NCBI GenBank assembly: GCA_030549495.1
Contig: JAUIRK010000046.1
Span: 62,001 to 126,000 of the forward strand
Direction of reading: 5' to 3'
DNA length: 64,000 nucleotides
Source of the DNA: Nectonema munidae
Lineage: Eukaryota; Nematomorpha; Nectonematoida; Nectonematidae
Numbering within the stretch: position 1 is the stretch's first letter; each line of letters begins with the position of its first letter. The notes below the pieces were generated by a model. The model worked only from the letters and a program-made list of their open reading frames with translations. It did not search any database and had not been told where the DNA came from. Position numbers and translations under genes: made by a program. Of the stretch, positions 34,960 to 46,572 are shown in pieces.

Positions 34960-35850
34960 TAGTATATTCCACTTTACTATGAAGAATTACACAATTTTTG
35001 CATATCAATAACTCATGCATGAATAAAAGCATACAATAATGGCAACACTATCAAAAATCTTAGTTTTTGGTTCAAATGAACTTCTCTGCTGATGGATGGA
35101 ACTCAACACCTTGGAAAAGGAGTTTCTGTTCCTTGTGTTTTTTTGAGAAAAATTTAAATCGTCTAGTTTTACAGCTCGTTCTACAGTGTCTTTCAAACAC
35201 TTCAAGGATAGATTATATTTTAAGTAGTTTTATAGATCTTCTAGAAACTCTAAATCATATGATCCTGAATAATCTTTGAAGCACGGTTGTAGATTCCAGT
35301 ATTTTTCGATGTTGTAAAAGCGCACTCAGTATTCCATTGATGAACCTGAAGCCATCCATGCAGCAATTTTAAAACTGATTCTGACATTTACTCTCCTGTA
35401 TCAAGAGGTTTTTGATGTTCTATATTTTTCTCCATGAATACAGATATTTGGTCTTCTTTCTTCCCACCCAAATCAAAGATTAATTTGGCACCAAATGGTA
35501 CCACAATTGGTGCATCAGGAATGAACATTCTCTTTTTTCACTTGCCTAATAGATTCTACACTTTTTTCATGAACGGTGAGAGTTGATTTAGACAAAGTGT
35601 TGGAATAAACTTTAACTTTGCCAGCAACAAGTGCTGAAACAACAACGTGCATTGCTTGGTGCCTGCGGAATTCTATCTAGTGTTGCTTTAAAATTAGGAT
35701 GTGAGTTTCTGCATCGGGACCAATCCTGCCCTTCAATGTTTCTACATCCTGACTTTTGGTGAACATCTTCTTAGTACTTTGCTGGTTATACAAAGTCTTC
35801 AGGCAATTTGATGAGTTTCTAATCAGCAGTATAAAGGAGTATTTTCATCA
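34960..35850 (-). pseudogene. Divergent hAT-like transposase relic, copy 1 (D..NTG / CxHH family)
   Basis: The minus strand shows NQQSTKKMFTKSQDVETLKG (about 35770), MHVVVSALVAGKVKVYSN (about 35640), PIVVPFGAKLIFDLGGKKED (about 35490; the counterpart of HFDGK) and TTSKNTGIYNRASKIIQDHM (about 35290; the counterpart of DTTxxNTG). Order and spacing match the better copy at 49821-51379. Stops and frameshifts are frequent. The family is seen as anonymous transposon-like proteins in animals. I do not know an established name. Confidence 0.5.
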
Positions 35851-36299
35851 TCGTTTGCAATCATTTTTTTTTGAATCTTGCTCATCTCGCGTACGATTTT
35901 GGTTTCTTGTAAGATTTTCGTAGTTCAGGAAGATAGTTTTGATTTTTTTAGTCATCGGCATTGCATCTAAGGAAATAATCTTCTTTGTTAACTGGAGAGG
36001 TGAGAGGGATATGACGATTAAAAATCGAACCTGGAACGACTGGATCAAGAAAACCTTGTTTCAGCCACTAGTGCCCTCGACAGACTATTCTTTCGAAACA
36101 TTTTGGGTACACAGTGAATTAACCTCAGTCTTCAACTTTTTTGATTTATTGGTGAAAAAGAAGAAACATTTAAGAACTTCTCTTAATTTTGGAAGTTGAG
36201 AAAGAGTTTCGAGTTACTCCTTCCTCACACAATCAACCAACCACATCGTCTCCAGCTGTTTTGTACTAATTGTCTGAAAAAATAAGTCTGATGTGCTTT

Positions 36300-39200
36300 G
36301 AGTAAATGCGAGATTACCAAAATAAAGATCATAAAGTAACATTTTAAGGACACTTTAAAAGCGAGATACAATATTAACCCTATTAGTGTTGGGATAAGTT
36401 TCTCCGCTCAAGTGCTCGGGGGGGGGCGTAAAGTGCACCTCCCCTCCCCTTATTTTTCTCAGATATTAATAAGTTTTTATAAATATTTGTAATGTTACAT
36501 ATATATTTCAACTAGGCTGAATTCAGTGGTGATGTCCATTTTTTATCAAAAAATTGATTTACATATGACAGCTCATCTCAAAAAAGAAACTTTTTATCTA
36601 AATAATTATATACAGTTTTTTACATATATATACCGATTTTCAAGTATGTAGAATTAAATAATGATGTTTATTTTTTATGAAATCAATAAAACGTGTCAAA
36701 AAAATCGATTAAACTTGCAAATCAATATCAAATATATAAACTTCAAATAAATTCTACTTGCAGTATTTCTCTAGTATTTATTTTCTTAATTTATTTAATA
36801 AACCAACTTTAGGAGTTAATTCACTCAAAATATTTGATTTGTCAGTGAATTATGTATCTCGATAGGACCTACATCTTTTTGGCTACAAATTCGTTATCGC
36901 CTCTTAGTCTCTACGTCATATCTTCTATACTTTACTACAGTATGTAATTTTGCTATTCACTCTATGATTATCCTTCCTTGATAGCTATTTTTTAATTAAA
37001 AATTTATTTTCTTCAATGTGTGTTTGAATGAAGGGATATGATTCAGCCAATTTTGTACAATTAATTTTTTAGTAAAGGTTTTTTTCCTAGCACTAATAGG
37101 GTTAAAATTCCGTTTTAAAATCGTTTCAGAAGTGCAACAAAATAGTTCGGTGCACAAAGCAAATTTGTATAAAAAAAACTACATTTACTCTTTTGTTCCT
37201 ATTATTACACTATAGGATTTAGTGGACTGTTTTGATTCGGCTTTTTGACGTCTTCGTGATAAAAAATTTAAAACCTTTTTTTTCTCAGACTTCAGCCCAG
37301 GGACACTTAGGTAAATAACGATGCGCTTTTAATTAGAAGTTAGGGAAGTCGAAATTTGTGATTTTATAGATATTGTTTTCAAAAAGAACTTATTGTTATT
37401 TTAAGAAATTGGAACTTTTTGTTTTATTGGCGGCTCCTTCAACCAAAAAAAAGTGGATCATAAGTTGCATGCAATAAATTTAAAACTAAGCACCTACACG
37501 TAGTACAAAGCTCTAAAAACACTAATTTCGACTTCTCTAACATCCATTTAATACCGACAGAGAAATTAATGGATATAATACCCCATACAAATTTGAACCT
37601 TCATCAGCCGTTGTTTCAAGTCTTTATAATACTTTTACGGTTTTAGTAGATAGTGTCTAAAAAGTCTAAGGAGTTGTCTCGCCTGTCCAATCACTTGAGG
37701 TTTTTACTTCATATACCCCTAATCAACTTCTCATTTTTATTTTTGAAAATTTAAGTCTATTCTGATGCTTTCCTTCAAGTGTTTTTGGCGCATTTAAGCT
37801 TTCTATTCCAGCCTCCTCATTTTGCTTCATTACTGTCTGTTCCAGCATTACTCTGAAGCGTGGTGACAAGATAATTGAATTTTTCGAATCTTGATAAATC
37901 ACTTCTGTAGATAAGAAGAGTACTAGAAGAACGAGTACCAGCAAAAATAAATAGAGGAAGAAAACATGGTCTGGAGCAAAGACTGAATGAACCCGGCCTC
38001 AAAGATGGATACGATATTCATTTTTCAATGTTCTTTTTGCACCATAGCTTTGACTACTACTAACACAATAGATCCCAAGAGAATAAATGCAATTGAAGAA
38101 AATGTTACTGCTTTAATACAGTAATCGGCGATTTGAATGAAAATATCAAAGATTTCTCTTTCAGTGATTATTTGATATGTCGATGTGTTAGTGAACATGC
38201 TTTATTTTTATTCTTCAGTTGAAATAAAAATTTTACTAAAATACCAAATGTTTTTTGATACACTGAAAAGAACGATTCGGTTCAACATTAGATCGAGTAA
38301 ATATTTTCAAGAAATTTCTTCGCGGGAAAAGCGGTCTATAACAATCTCCTATACCAATGCACCGGCTGAAGAACGATGTGGTTATTGATCTTTATTACTG
38401 TGGCGCGGAGAATATGAACCCCAACAAAAGATATTTCCTGGCAAAGTTGGTTAAACAGTTTCGAGGAATAGTGCAATTTAAATTGTGTAAAAGTAAATTT
38501 TTTTTTTAATGTATTTGGTAGAAAAGATTAATCCTTCATTCCAAAATTCTTTGGGTGAGAATAATAATCTGGATTTTTTAGACAAAGGAAAACTACGAAC
38601 TTTTCTTGAATCAAAGTCACTCATTGGTCCTGGGATTGGGAATATCGTTTTACATTAGTGATTGTACTTTTGTAATACAATGAAGATTATGAAGTCGGAA
38701 AATACTTTGCTACTTCGACTCCTCTTATTTATAATTTTTTTAACACTGATGACTCCACCTATTTATATTTATGCGATTTTGATTATAAAAATTTATAAGT
38801 ATGAAACATCAACTTTTCTGTTAAGTCTCCAACTGTCTTCAATCTTTTCAAAGACTAAATTCGGCTTAAATTTTTTTCCCAAAAAGTTTCCACTTATAAA
38901 CACTGAGCATTGTTCCTTTACAGGGTATTTGTGTAATAAAAAAAATTCATTCCTAATTTTGTTGAATTTTTCAGCCTTATTCTGTTGGTTGCGAAAACGC
39001 AGCGTTACACTTAAATGAACACCAAAGAGAGTTTGTCTATGAATTTATTTTTTAAGCTAACAATTGTGAATGTAACTATTTTTAAATCGGAGTAACTCGT
39101 TCTTAAAACGCGCGACTATACCGATTCCGACTCCACAACCATGAATACAAAAGTGAAATTTTAATGCATCATTATAAAATTTCAATAAAAATTAAATCCA

Positions 39201-39700
39201 ATAATTTAGGTATCATTCAATTGAACATTACTGAATTGCAAAGATTAAAATATCTACAGAATTTCAAAAGGTTTGCATAAAATCGTGTTAAAAAATAGGA
39301 TTAATAAGTGTGATTAAAGTAATACTTCAAGATATATTTAAATTCTGAATATCCAATTTAATACAGTGACAATTTTTTTCCAAATAGTTTTATGTAGTTG
39401 TTAAAAATTCATTTGAGTTATGTTGGCATTGAATTCTGTGAAGTTAGCCCGTGGCCTAAATAGGTGAAGAAATCTAATGTTATGATGATTTAAGTAAAGA
39501 ATCTAGTTAACATGCTAAGGACGTAATTATTCGCTTAGTATTCTTGCACCAATGATATTTATGCGAGCTGGACATTTGCTCACGTAAAAATTGTAATTTC
39601 TCTATGTATTTTCAAATTTATTTAGTAAGATAATGCGATACTTCATTAATTAAATATTAGATAGAGTAGGTGGTGTAGTTATTTATAAAAATTCAGTCAT
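36300..39700. other. Long intergenic stretch; coding-like scraps only
   Basis: A G run lies at 36419-36427. The minus strand at 37723-37944 encodes a hydrophobic helix followed by a charged tail. The plus strand around 38350-38500 reads DVVIDLYYCGAENMNPNKRY and is protein-like. None could be tied to a family or to consistent splice borders. Confidence 0.35.
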
Positions 39701-39701
39701 G

Positions 39702-39968
39702 ACTAGGGCTGTCAGATTTTGGCATCATCAAACCGGAACAAAAATGGTATTGAAAAAAGTCAAGAACAAAAAGGTGAATTATTTCTTACAAAATTAATTG
39801 ACATTAAAAATACTTTAAAAGAGATAAACAATCACATTTGGCGCAAAATTTTTCAAAACTCCATTTTTTGACATATAGGATTAATGAATGAAAAACCAAG
39901 ATTCTTATAAATCCTCCAGGATTAAGTTGCTAAATGGAGTCAAAACCGAAACAGCTGACAACCCTAGT
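39702..39968. mobile_element. MITE with ACTAGGGYTGTCAG ends
   Basis: Left end ACTAGGGCTGTCAG at 39702 and right end CTGACAACCCTAGT to 39968 are inverted complements with one mismatch over about 14 bases. It is 267 bp long and non-coding. No target duplication is obvious. Confidence 0.65.
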
Positions 39969-40070
39969 GCAGACAAAAATTTCATAAAGAGACGTCCTCT
40001 CAAAGTTTATTAGATATATGGTGGGCTAGTGAAAATGTAAAATATGTAGATAGTTATGAATAGTTAAATT

Positions 40071-40076
40071 TTTATT
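40071..40076 (-). terminator. Poly(A) signal AATAAA for SYVN1
   Basis: AATAAA on the minus strand about 90 bases beyond the stop codon. Confidence 0.6.
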
Positions 40077-40164
40077 TAAATAAAACTAAATTAAAATATT
40101 TAATAAAGTTTCTTGAAAATAAAAGACAATCATTTAATATTTGGATGAACAAAGAAAGCAAGTT

Positions 40165-41802
40165 TTAATTTTCATTATCCACATCATCAGTTTTAGTTGA
40201 ATTGTCAAATTTCAGCAATCTCTTTTGACGTAAAATTGCATTTCCTGAAGTGGATTCACTCGAGGTGTTAATTGTTGATACAGGGATTGATGGCATATCA
40301 TTTGTAACACCGTGTGAAGGCAAAACATCAGTATCAAGATTATTCACAGGGTCGGCGACAGTATTATGAGTTGTGGTGGATGCTGATGGAGCGTGGCTAC
40401 TGCTAGCGTGCGGTGTACAAGGAAAAGTTGACGAGAGGGATAAGTATTGGTAGAATTGAACGGTTGCAGCATCGAGCAAGGTTTGGATATTTCTAAGCGT
40501 GTTAATTCTCGTTTCCAGGGCTGAACGCTCCTCCCCCTCAAGTGCGATTAGTTCTTGGTGCGAAAGTTTTCCTAGATCCAAATTGGGCATTGGAGGAGGC
40601 TGAGGCATGAAGGGCAGCGAGTGGGGAGAAGGAAAACTCTGGTTGATTGGAGGAAAAGGAAAGTTGGGCATGGGAGGAAGAACAAGAGATGGGGGCGGGG
40701 AAGTGGCGGGAGGGCTGGGATGCGGAGGACTGGGAGGCTGGGATGCGACATTTCGCGAAGTGGACAAGACATCGAGTCTGCAGGTGGGGCATTTTTGTTG
40801 ACGCTGAAACCAGGTTTGCAGGCAGTGGATGTGAAAGATGTGGTTGCAGGGCAGAAGCTTTTTCGCTTCCCTGGCATTCAGCATATCTTCTCTGCAGATG
40901 ATGCACACGCTGTTAGCAGTAAGCTCGTCCTCCGTCGGAAATGGATAGTACATATTCATTATGGCGACTGCTCTTTGAGACATGACGATGTCTCTGCAAC
41001 GATTATTAAAGGTTTTAACTGCGAGGTAAAAGGGTCGCGCAACGTAAACCGGAAAGGAGTTAAACACCATCATGAGATACATGAACCAGAGATAGCAGAG
41101 AATCAAGCAAAAACTGATGGCGGCTTCCGCGTACAATAAATAGGTTGCTTTATTGACCCAGACCACGGGGCTGCGCATGTTTATGTCGATGGTGTGCAGG
41201 ATGTACTTGAAGGTAATGTTGAGGACTTTGAGCCAAAGAATCGCGTACTCAAAGCCGAAAATCAGTTGGACGGATGAGCCATCCTTGATGATTATCTTGA
41301 ATGCGGTGACCAAACAGTACCAGTTGATCAGGACCAGGGTTATCAGAAGGGAAACAATTCTCACGTTGAAGAGGAGAGAGATGAAGGGAGTCCTTTCTAT
41401 CGAGTCGACTCGTTCTTCGCAGATCCAATGAAAACTCTTAACCACCAGCAAAAAGACGAAGAGAAAAAAGAACTGGAGCGTAAACGTTTCTCGAAAGAGA
41501 GCAAAGGCGATGCATGTCTCAATTATGGCGAACCAGAGCTTCTCTATCACAGACTCGATCTCTAACTGGCGCAGCTGCCCAAAGAAAACACTTTTCAGGA
41601 TTTTGACGAAGAGCGCACTCAGTACACCAAGCTGCAGGTAGAGGATGCTGAGCGAGATATTGGATTTGGAAAGGTACACAAGGGACGGGTACACCTGTTT
41701 GCGCTTGTGATACGCAATGGAGATGACGAGAGAACTCAAGCATAAGCTGGTGATCACCAGCGTTAGGGTTGAGGTGAAGCGGGTTAGTGCTTGTGGAGGC
41801 AT
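40165..41802 (-). CDS. SYVN1: E3 ubiquitin ligase synoviolin / HRD1
   Basis: The 545-residue protein has a hydrophobic N-terminal half (residues about 8-250) with several membrane helices. It includes the HRD1-specific stretches VYLSKSN, FFGQLRQLE and LIFGFEYAILW (about 180-190). A RING-H2 finger follows: Cys300, Cys303, Cys319, His321, His324, Cys327, Cys338 and Cys341 (CIICRED..LPCNHIFH..CPTCR). The tail is Pro/Ser-rich. This is the ER-membrane ligase that ubiquitinates misfolded proteins during ER-associated degradation, working with SEL1L and Derlins. Vertebrate HRD1 is about 617 residues, so the tail here is somewhat shorter. The start ATG at 41802 follows AAAGTAAAAGAC and matches the family N-terminus. 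The coding region has no intron and is clearly more GC-rich than its surroundings. Long overlapping frames on both strands of this region are shadows of it. Confidence 0.96.
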   Translation of the reverse strand: MPPQALTRFTSTLTLVITSLCLSSLVISIAYHKRKQVYPSLVYLSKSNISLSILYLQLGVLSALFVKILKSVFFGQLRQLEIESVIEKLWFAIIETCIAFALFRETFTLQFFFLFVFLLVVKSFHWICEERVDSIERTPFISLLFNVRIVSLLITLVLINWYCLVTAFKIIIKDGSSVQLIFGFEYAILWLKVLNITFKYILHTIDINMRSPVVWVNKATYLLYAEAAISFCLILCYLWFMYLMMVFNSFPVYVARPFYLAVKTFNNRCRDIVMSQRAVAIMNMYYPFPTEDELTANSVCIICREDMLNAREAKKLLPCNHIFHIHCLQTWFQRQQKCPTCRLDVLSTSRNVASQPPSPPHPSPPATSPPPSLVLPPMPNFPFPPINQSFPSPHSLPFMPQPPPMPNLDLGKLSHQELIALEGEERSALETRINTLRNIQTLLDAATVQFYQYLSLSSTFPCTPHASSSHAPSASTTTHNTVADPVNNLDTDVLPSHGVTNDMPSIPVSTINTSSESTSGNAILRQKRLLKFDNSTKTDDVDNEN

Positions 41803-41829
41803 GTCTTTTACTTTTTAATACGCGGCTTT

Positions 41830-43290
41830 TATTGGCAGCTTAAAATTTAATGACAATAGATGTACTCATGAGTAGAAAACAATTCAAGCAAAGTATCTCT
41901 ATCTTAACTTGCAGCTCATTTAACTTTAGTAAATAAAATTAACAACTTTGCATTTCTCCATTTTTAGAAAATCAATTTTAGAAAAATAAGGGCGTAACCA
42001 GAGAGGGTTATCAATGGCTTCATTAAATAAAACAAAAAAAATTATGGCATAATCAAAATTATAATACAAGCCTTTTCCTAGTAATTATGGGAAAGTAAAA
42101 TATTATGTAGGCTTATATCCAAGAAGAATCCTTCAGTGAGTTTTTGTGTTAATAACATTCTAATGGTTTATTATATGTTTGGATTTCGAAATAAAATATG
42201 CACAAAAAAGTTTGAAATCACCACTCTTCTTGTGTTACTGATATGAAAGTTCAATTCTCTTTCATTTTGTACAAATCTCAATGCGTTCTATTTAAAATCA
42301 GATCTACTTCTTTTGACTATTTTTCCAGCAAGAATTTTATTTGTTTTCTCCTGCAATAGGCTGTTTTCGTAAGTAGACCTTGTTGGTGTCGATATTTTGG
42401 TCAAATCTTTTAAAAACACAGAAATATATTAATTTCAAAGCATGACAAAAAATAACTTGGCATTTGTAAGCAAGCACCGGTAACCTGTTATCGCTAATTT
42501 TGGACTAGTCGTCACGGCAAACGGGTTTCGTTATAACATCGATGTACAAATGATGGACGCCATTTGCGACGTTATAGGGAGACCGCACTACATATCATTA
42601 ACTCGTCATAAGCAATGCTAGGAGACTATTTGCAGCTTGGCGTATGAACATTTCGAAAAACAAATCATTTTATGGAACGGATTAAGTTCTCAAGCACGGG
42701 TTTCGGCTAAAAAGTCATTCTTGAACTATATTGAAAACTTCACCAGCGAATTTTGGATCGTGACCCCTACGTTAAGAATCATTGAATATCCAAAAAAGAG
42801 TTGGTTTATATAACTGGCTTTTTTCATAAGAAAAAATACTTTTTGTTTGATGGATGACATTTTTTAAAAATTGCAGCATAACATGCCGATTTTCTTCTTT
42901 ATTTTTGCTAGAGAAAAATAACATTTAAAAAAGTCATAACCAGCCAAGTGGATCCATACCTGCTTATATACAGAGGCCTAATTATATCATGCTTTAAGAT
43001 CCCCCGAACGACGAATGATTCACACTCAATTTCACTACAATATATCTATAAGCTGGATTGTTCTGGTGAAATTAAATCAACAAAATAAAAGAACTTTTTT
43101 TCGCATTTTCTTTTCATTCCATTTTTCCATGTTATTTTATGGATTTGTTTCAAGACTAGGATAAGCGATAAAATGTTTGGAAAAGATTTTAAGAACAGAT
43201 GTTTGATTGCAACTCGTATAAGTGACAGCCACTTTAAGCTGATAGGCAATACTTTTAGTTTACTCAATTCGCGTGCTTACAGAGTACAGG
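41830..43290. other. Upstream of SYVN1; no gene seen
   Basis: AT-rich sequence. GGGCGTAACCAGAGAGGG near 41990 resembles a hAT-MITE end. At 42530-42710 two GGGTTTCG-type words resemble parts of the ribozyme locus at 24.55 kb but lack the complete core. Confidence 0.35.
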
Positions 43291-43307
43291 GTGAAGTTGG
43301 ATCTATC

Positions 43308-44226
43308 ATCATCATCATCATCATCATCCATTTTGCCTTCTAGGCCTGGTTATTGTTCCCAAAGAGTCTGGGTCAACCAGTTTCCTGCAACAACTACGCC
43401 ACTTCATTCTTTCTTTAGCATCACTTCGCACAAGCTTTCTTTTTTCCATAATGTGGTGAATCTCTTCATTCCATGCTTTCTTTGGTCTTCCTCTCTTCAT
43501 CTTTTATCTTCTTTACAACGTTCCCTTCGGACATCCTTTCGACATGACCAAACCAACGTAATCTATTCTCTTCTAAATGCACTTCTATATCCTCAATTCC
43601 AATTTTCTTTCTCAACACATCGTTGGCAATCCTATCTTTCAGCGTCTTTCCGCACATCATCCTAATCCATCTCATCTCAGTTGTTTGTAGCCTTCTCGTG
43701 TCAGCCTTCTTCATCACCCAGCATTCAGAACCGTAACAAATCGTACTTCTAACGCAAACTTTATACAGTCTTGCTTTTAGTTCGTCAGATAAAAAATTTC
43801 CACACAGTAAACCGGATAATTCCTTGAACTTTTTCCAACCTAGGCGTATTCGCGCTCTTACGCTACTAGAAACATCACTGTTGCAACTGATCATATCGCC
43901 CAAATAACATAAATCATAAACAACATCGAACGTATCATATCCTAATTTGACTTTTTCAATAAGGTACTTACGCTGTCTCCATTTTTGCACTTTCTACAAA
44001 CAAAGCCACTCACTGCAGAAAGGGAGCCGGAACATCTTTTGTGAACCCACTTATTACAAGTCGTACATAAAATGGCGTTTCTCATTACCCTCAGTCCACA
44101 TAATGAACAGGGGTCTACACTACTCACTTCCCTGACACCATTAGTTTTATTACTCACGATCATCACTTTGGTCTTTGCTACATTTATTTTTAATCCTTTG
44201 CTTTCAAGTGCTCTTTTCCATTCGGT
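43308..44226 (-). mobile_element. 5'-truncated LINE insertion with 14-bp target duplication and (GAT)n tail
   Basis: The direct repeat AAGTTGGATCTATC at 43294-43307 and 44227-44240 bounds a 919-bp insert. On the minus strand it starts inside the reverse-transcriptase region (LTEWKRALESKGLKIN, KTKVMIVSN). It then has a Cys/His finger (CSLCGLRVMRNAILCTTCNK then WVHKRCSG, about 44000-44110). It ends with the RT C-terminal part (LGDMISCNSD, YGSECWVMKKADTRRLQTTE, NRLRWFGHVERMSEGNVVKK) and a (GAT)n tail at 43308-43328. One frameshift lies between the finger and the C-terminal part (43942-43990). Such a tail and target duplication are typical of RTE/CR1-type LINEs. The 174-codon C-terminal frame is intact, which points to a young insertion. 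Confidence 0.88.
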
Positions 44227-44244
44227 AAGTTGGATCTATCTATA

Positions 44245-45335
44245 AATTAAATGAAAAGATTGAACATTGCAAATGTAAAGTATTTAACAACAATAAGGTA
44301 AGTAAAGAGAGAGAGTAATGCATAATAGATATGTAATATAAATAAGTCAAACCTGTACTCAATGCAAATAATAATTATTATCTAGAGTGGTAACAACTAG
44401 CACGGAACGATAAATCGATGATAGAAGGAAAAAATATTTGTAAGAGTTGGAATCGAGAAAGTTTGGTCATAATTTACAATCCTTAAAATGATTCTTTTCA
44501 AATAAAATCTCAAACTTTCAACTTTAAAAATTCAAACACACAGAAATCTCAACAAGATTTTTTGATTATCACCTAACAACATTAAAGAAGTCATAGCATA
44601 ACTTGTCAGCATTGATATAATCTTAAATCCACTTTGAAGATAGTGTCAATGTCATACATTATCCCGCATAAACGGTATAGTGGTGCATATTTCTGGGACT
44701 TTCCAGAGCAGTGTCTTTTTCAACGGAATGCCTTTGCTAGTGCTTACCAACATACGTTTAGAAATTGTAATAGTGATCTTCGAGTTTGAACGCAACCACT
44801 TTACTACATAAAGTGTACACTACACCCAGTCGAGTAAAACACGCGTTGAAAATTGAAATCATGATTTTAGAAATATCTAAATACATTTTCTTGATTTATT
44901 TTAAATCTTCATCGAAAACCTCAAGAGATTGGACACAGGAGACAATTTCTGGTAATATCGTCTGGTATTCTTTTTGAATCAATCGCACGATCCCTCTAAA
45001 ATGAGAAAACGAGCCTAAAATCCTTGAGAAATTGGAAAAACTGAGTTACATGATTCCCCTAACAGAAAATTGTGGGCCGGCGTTTATGTAAAAGTACTAG
45101 TCGTGTTTGAGAGTCTTTCCCAAAAACATAAGGAAGCATAGAAAGCACGTCCTTATAGGATTCATAGAAAAAAAGGCCTAAAGAGTCGAACCTACGATGT
45201 CTAAATTTTGAAGTTTTTCTCAAGCTCTTGTTTCAACAAAAAAAAGAATTCAGCAAAACTACAAAGTTTATCTGATTCAAAAGGAAAACGGATGCACCGT
45301 AAATATCCTTAGTTTGATAGAAAGAGGGTAGGATG
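44245..45335. other. Intergenic, no gene seen
   Basis: 44640-45130 is less AT-rich than its surroundings, but no frame or motif is convincing on either strand. Confidence 0.4.
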
Positions 45336-45492
45336 AATAGATCCACTAGATTTTCTTATCTTCTGTCACCGTGATTCTATTTCTCTTTCTGTCTCCTTCT
45401 CTGTTTTCCTCTTCAGCTTTCTCTGCTAAAACTCAATCATTCAAGCTCTCTTCTCTTGTTAGCTCTCCTATCTCATTCTGCTTTCTTCTCTC

Positions 45493-45682
45493 CAGTGGCG
45501 TAGCTAGGCTGTGGCATGATGGGCAGTGAACCATGTACCTCATGGTGCCCACCTTATGCGATATCAGTTTTCGAAAATTTCTCCAATGAAAGGATCAAGA
45601 AAGTATAAATAATGTTGCTCAAGTTTTTTAAGTTTTTAAATTGTGCCCCCCCCCTATCAACTTTTTTCTGGCTACGCCACTG
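45493..45682. mobile_element. hAT-type MITE (CAGTGGCGTAGC ends), copy B
   Basis: Runs from CAGTGGCGTAGCTAGGC to TGGCTACGCCACTG with a perfect 8-bp target duplication CTTCTCTC at 45485-45492 and 45683-45690. Confidence 0.9.
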
Positions 45683-46505
45683 CTTCTCTCTAATTTGTAT
45701 TTAGAGTTAAAATAAAAATAATTCTATTTTATCTCATTAGAAGCTAGTTTTTAGCGGAATATAAGTCCAATATTTTCAGAACCTCATGATACCAAAGTTG
45801 AGCTATTCAAATTAATCACAGATTATTGGTAAAAATTTAGTTCCATCAATACACCAAACATTTTGCAAAAACGAAAATTTGTTTGTTTTTAAATGAGAAA
45901 AATAGTTCTCAATCGTTACAATTTTATATCAATGAATATTGTCAGACGCGCGTTAAATTTTTTTAAGAAAATTGTTAAAAATATAATATCGAAACAAAAT
46001 TTTTCATTTGTTAAATATGTACTTGATCTATTTATGACAGCTGTCAGAATTTTATTTGTACGGCAAAAATAGTCAAAAAGCAATGATTTTCTTGTTCTCG
46101 TATACAATGATTTTTATGATTTATGTTCGTTTAAATGGTTTTTTTAATGATTTTGTGTTCTTAGACTTAAGTAATTTTATGAAAAGTGATTAAACTACCG
46201 TTTTTTGTATACTATGATTCCTTATAAAATGTAAAAAATACAAGCGCTACCAAATCACCTTATATGGGTTAGCTACTTCAACGTTGGCTTTGCTGCTTAT
46301 AAAAACTTGAAAATATCAAATAAGCTATCTCATTTTTTATGCTTCCTATTATTTTGAAATTATTCTGAGAACAGGCAGTTTCCTTTTAAAATAGTGAAAA
46401 TTGCTTTATTAGTTTATTTTGTCTACTTTCCTTTTGAGTAAAAGGTAGTTTTCATTGACCAGGAACTGATGTAACGCTTATGTCACTATGAACAAATTGA
46501 TATCG

Positions 46506-46572
46506 ATGAGGAATCGAATCTAGAGGCTTCCATGCTGAGTCCAACATCTCAACCAACCTGCCATGCCACCCA
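46506..46572 (-). repeat. tRNA-like (SINE head) sequence, copy B
   Basis: Counterpart of 8757-8825, with a well-preserved B box (AGATTCGATTCC) and A-box-like GGCAGGTTGGTTGAGATG on the minus strand. Confidence 0.5.

Noticed and set aside
36219-36272. Minus-strand acceptor followed by a short frame TISTKQLETMWLVDCVRKE and a stop
   Set aside because: It could be a terminal exon, but no upstream exon with a matching phase or family identity was found, and it lies beside a transposon relic.
38345-38650. Plus-strand coding-like text (DVVIDLYYCGAENMNPNKRY; later FLESKSLIGPGIGNIV, reminiscent of DNA-glycosylase GIGN)
   Set aside because: Frames do not connect with consensus splice sites, and a four-residue resemblance is too little to name a family.
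40607-41431. Long open frames on the plus strand and in alternate minus frames within the SYVN1 region (up to 172 aa)
   Set aside because: They are opposite-strand or shifted readings of the GC-rich, Pro-rich SYVN1 coding sequence and have no motif of their own.
43273-43665. 130-aa plus-strand frame starting MLTEYRVKLDL with a serine run
   Set aside because: The serine run is the (ATC)n LINE tail, and the rest is the antisense of the RT C-terminus.
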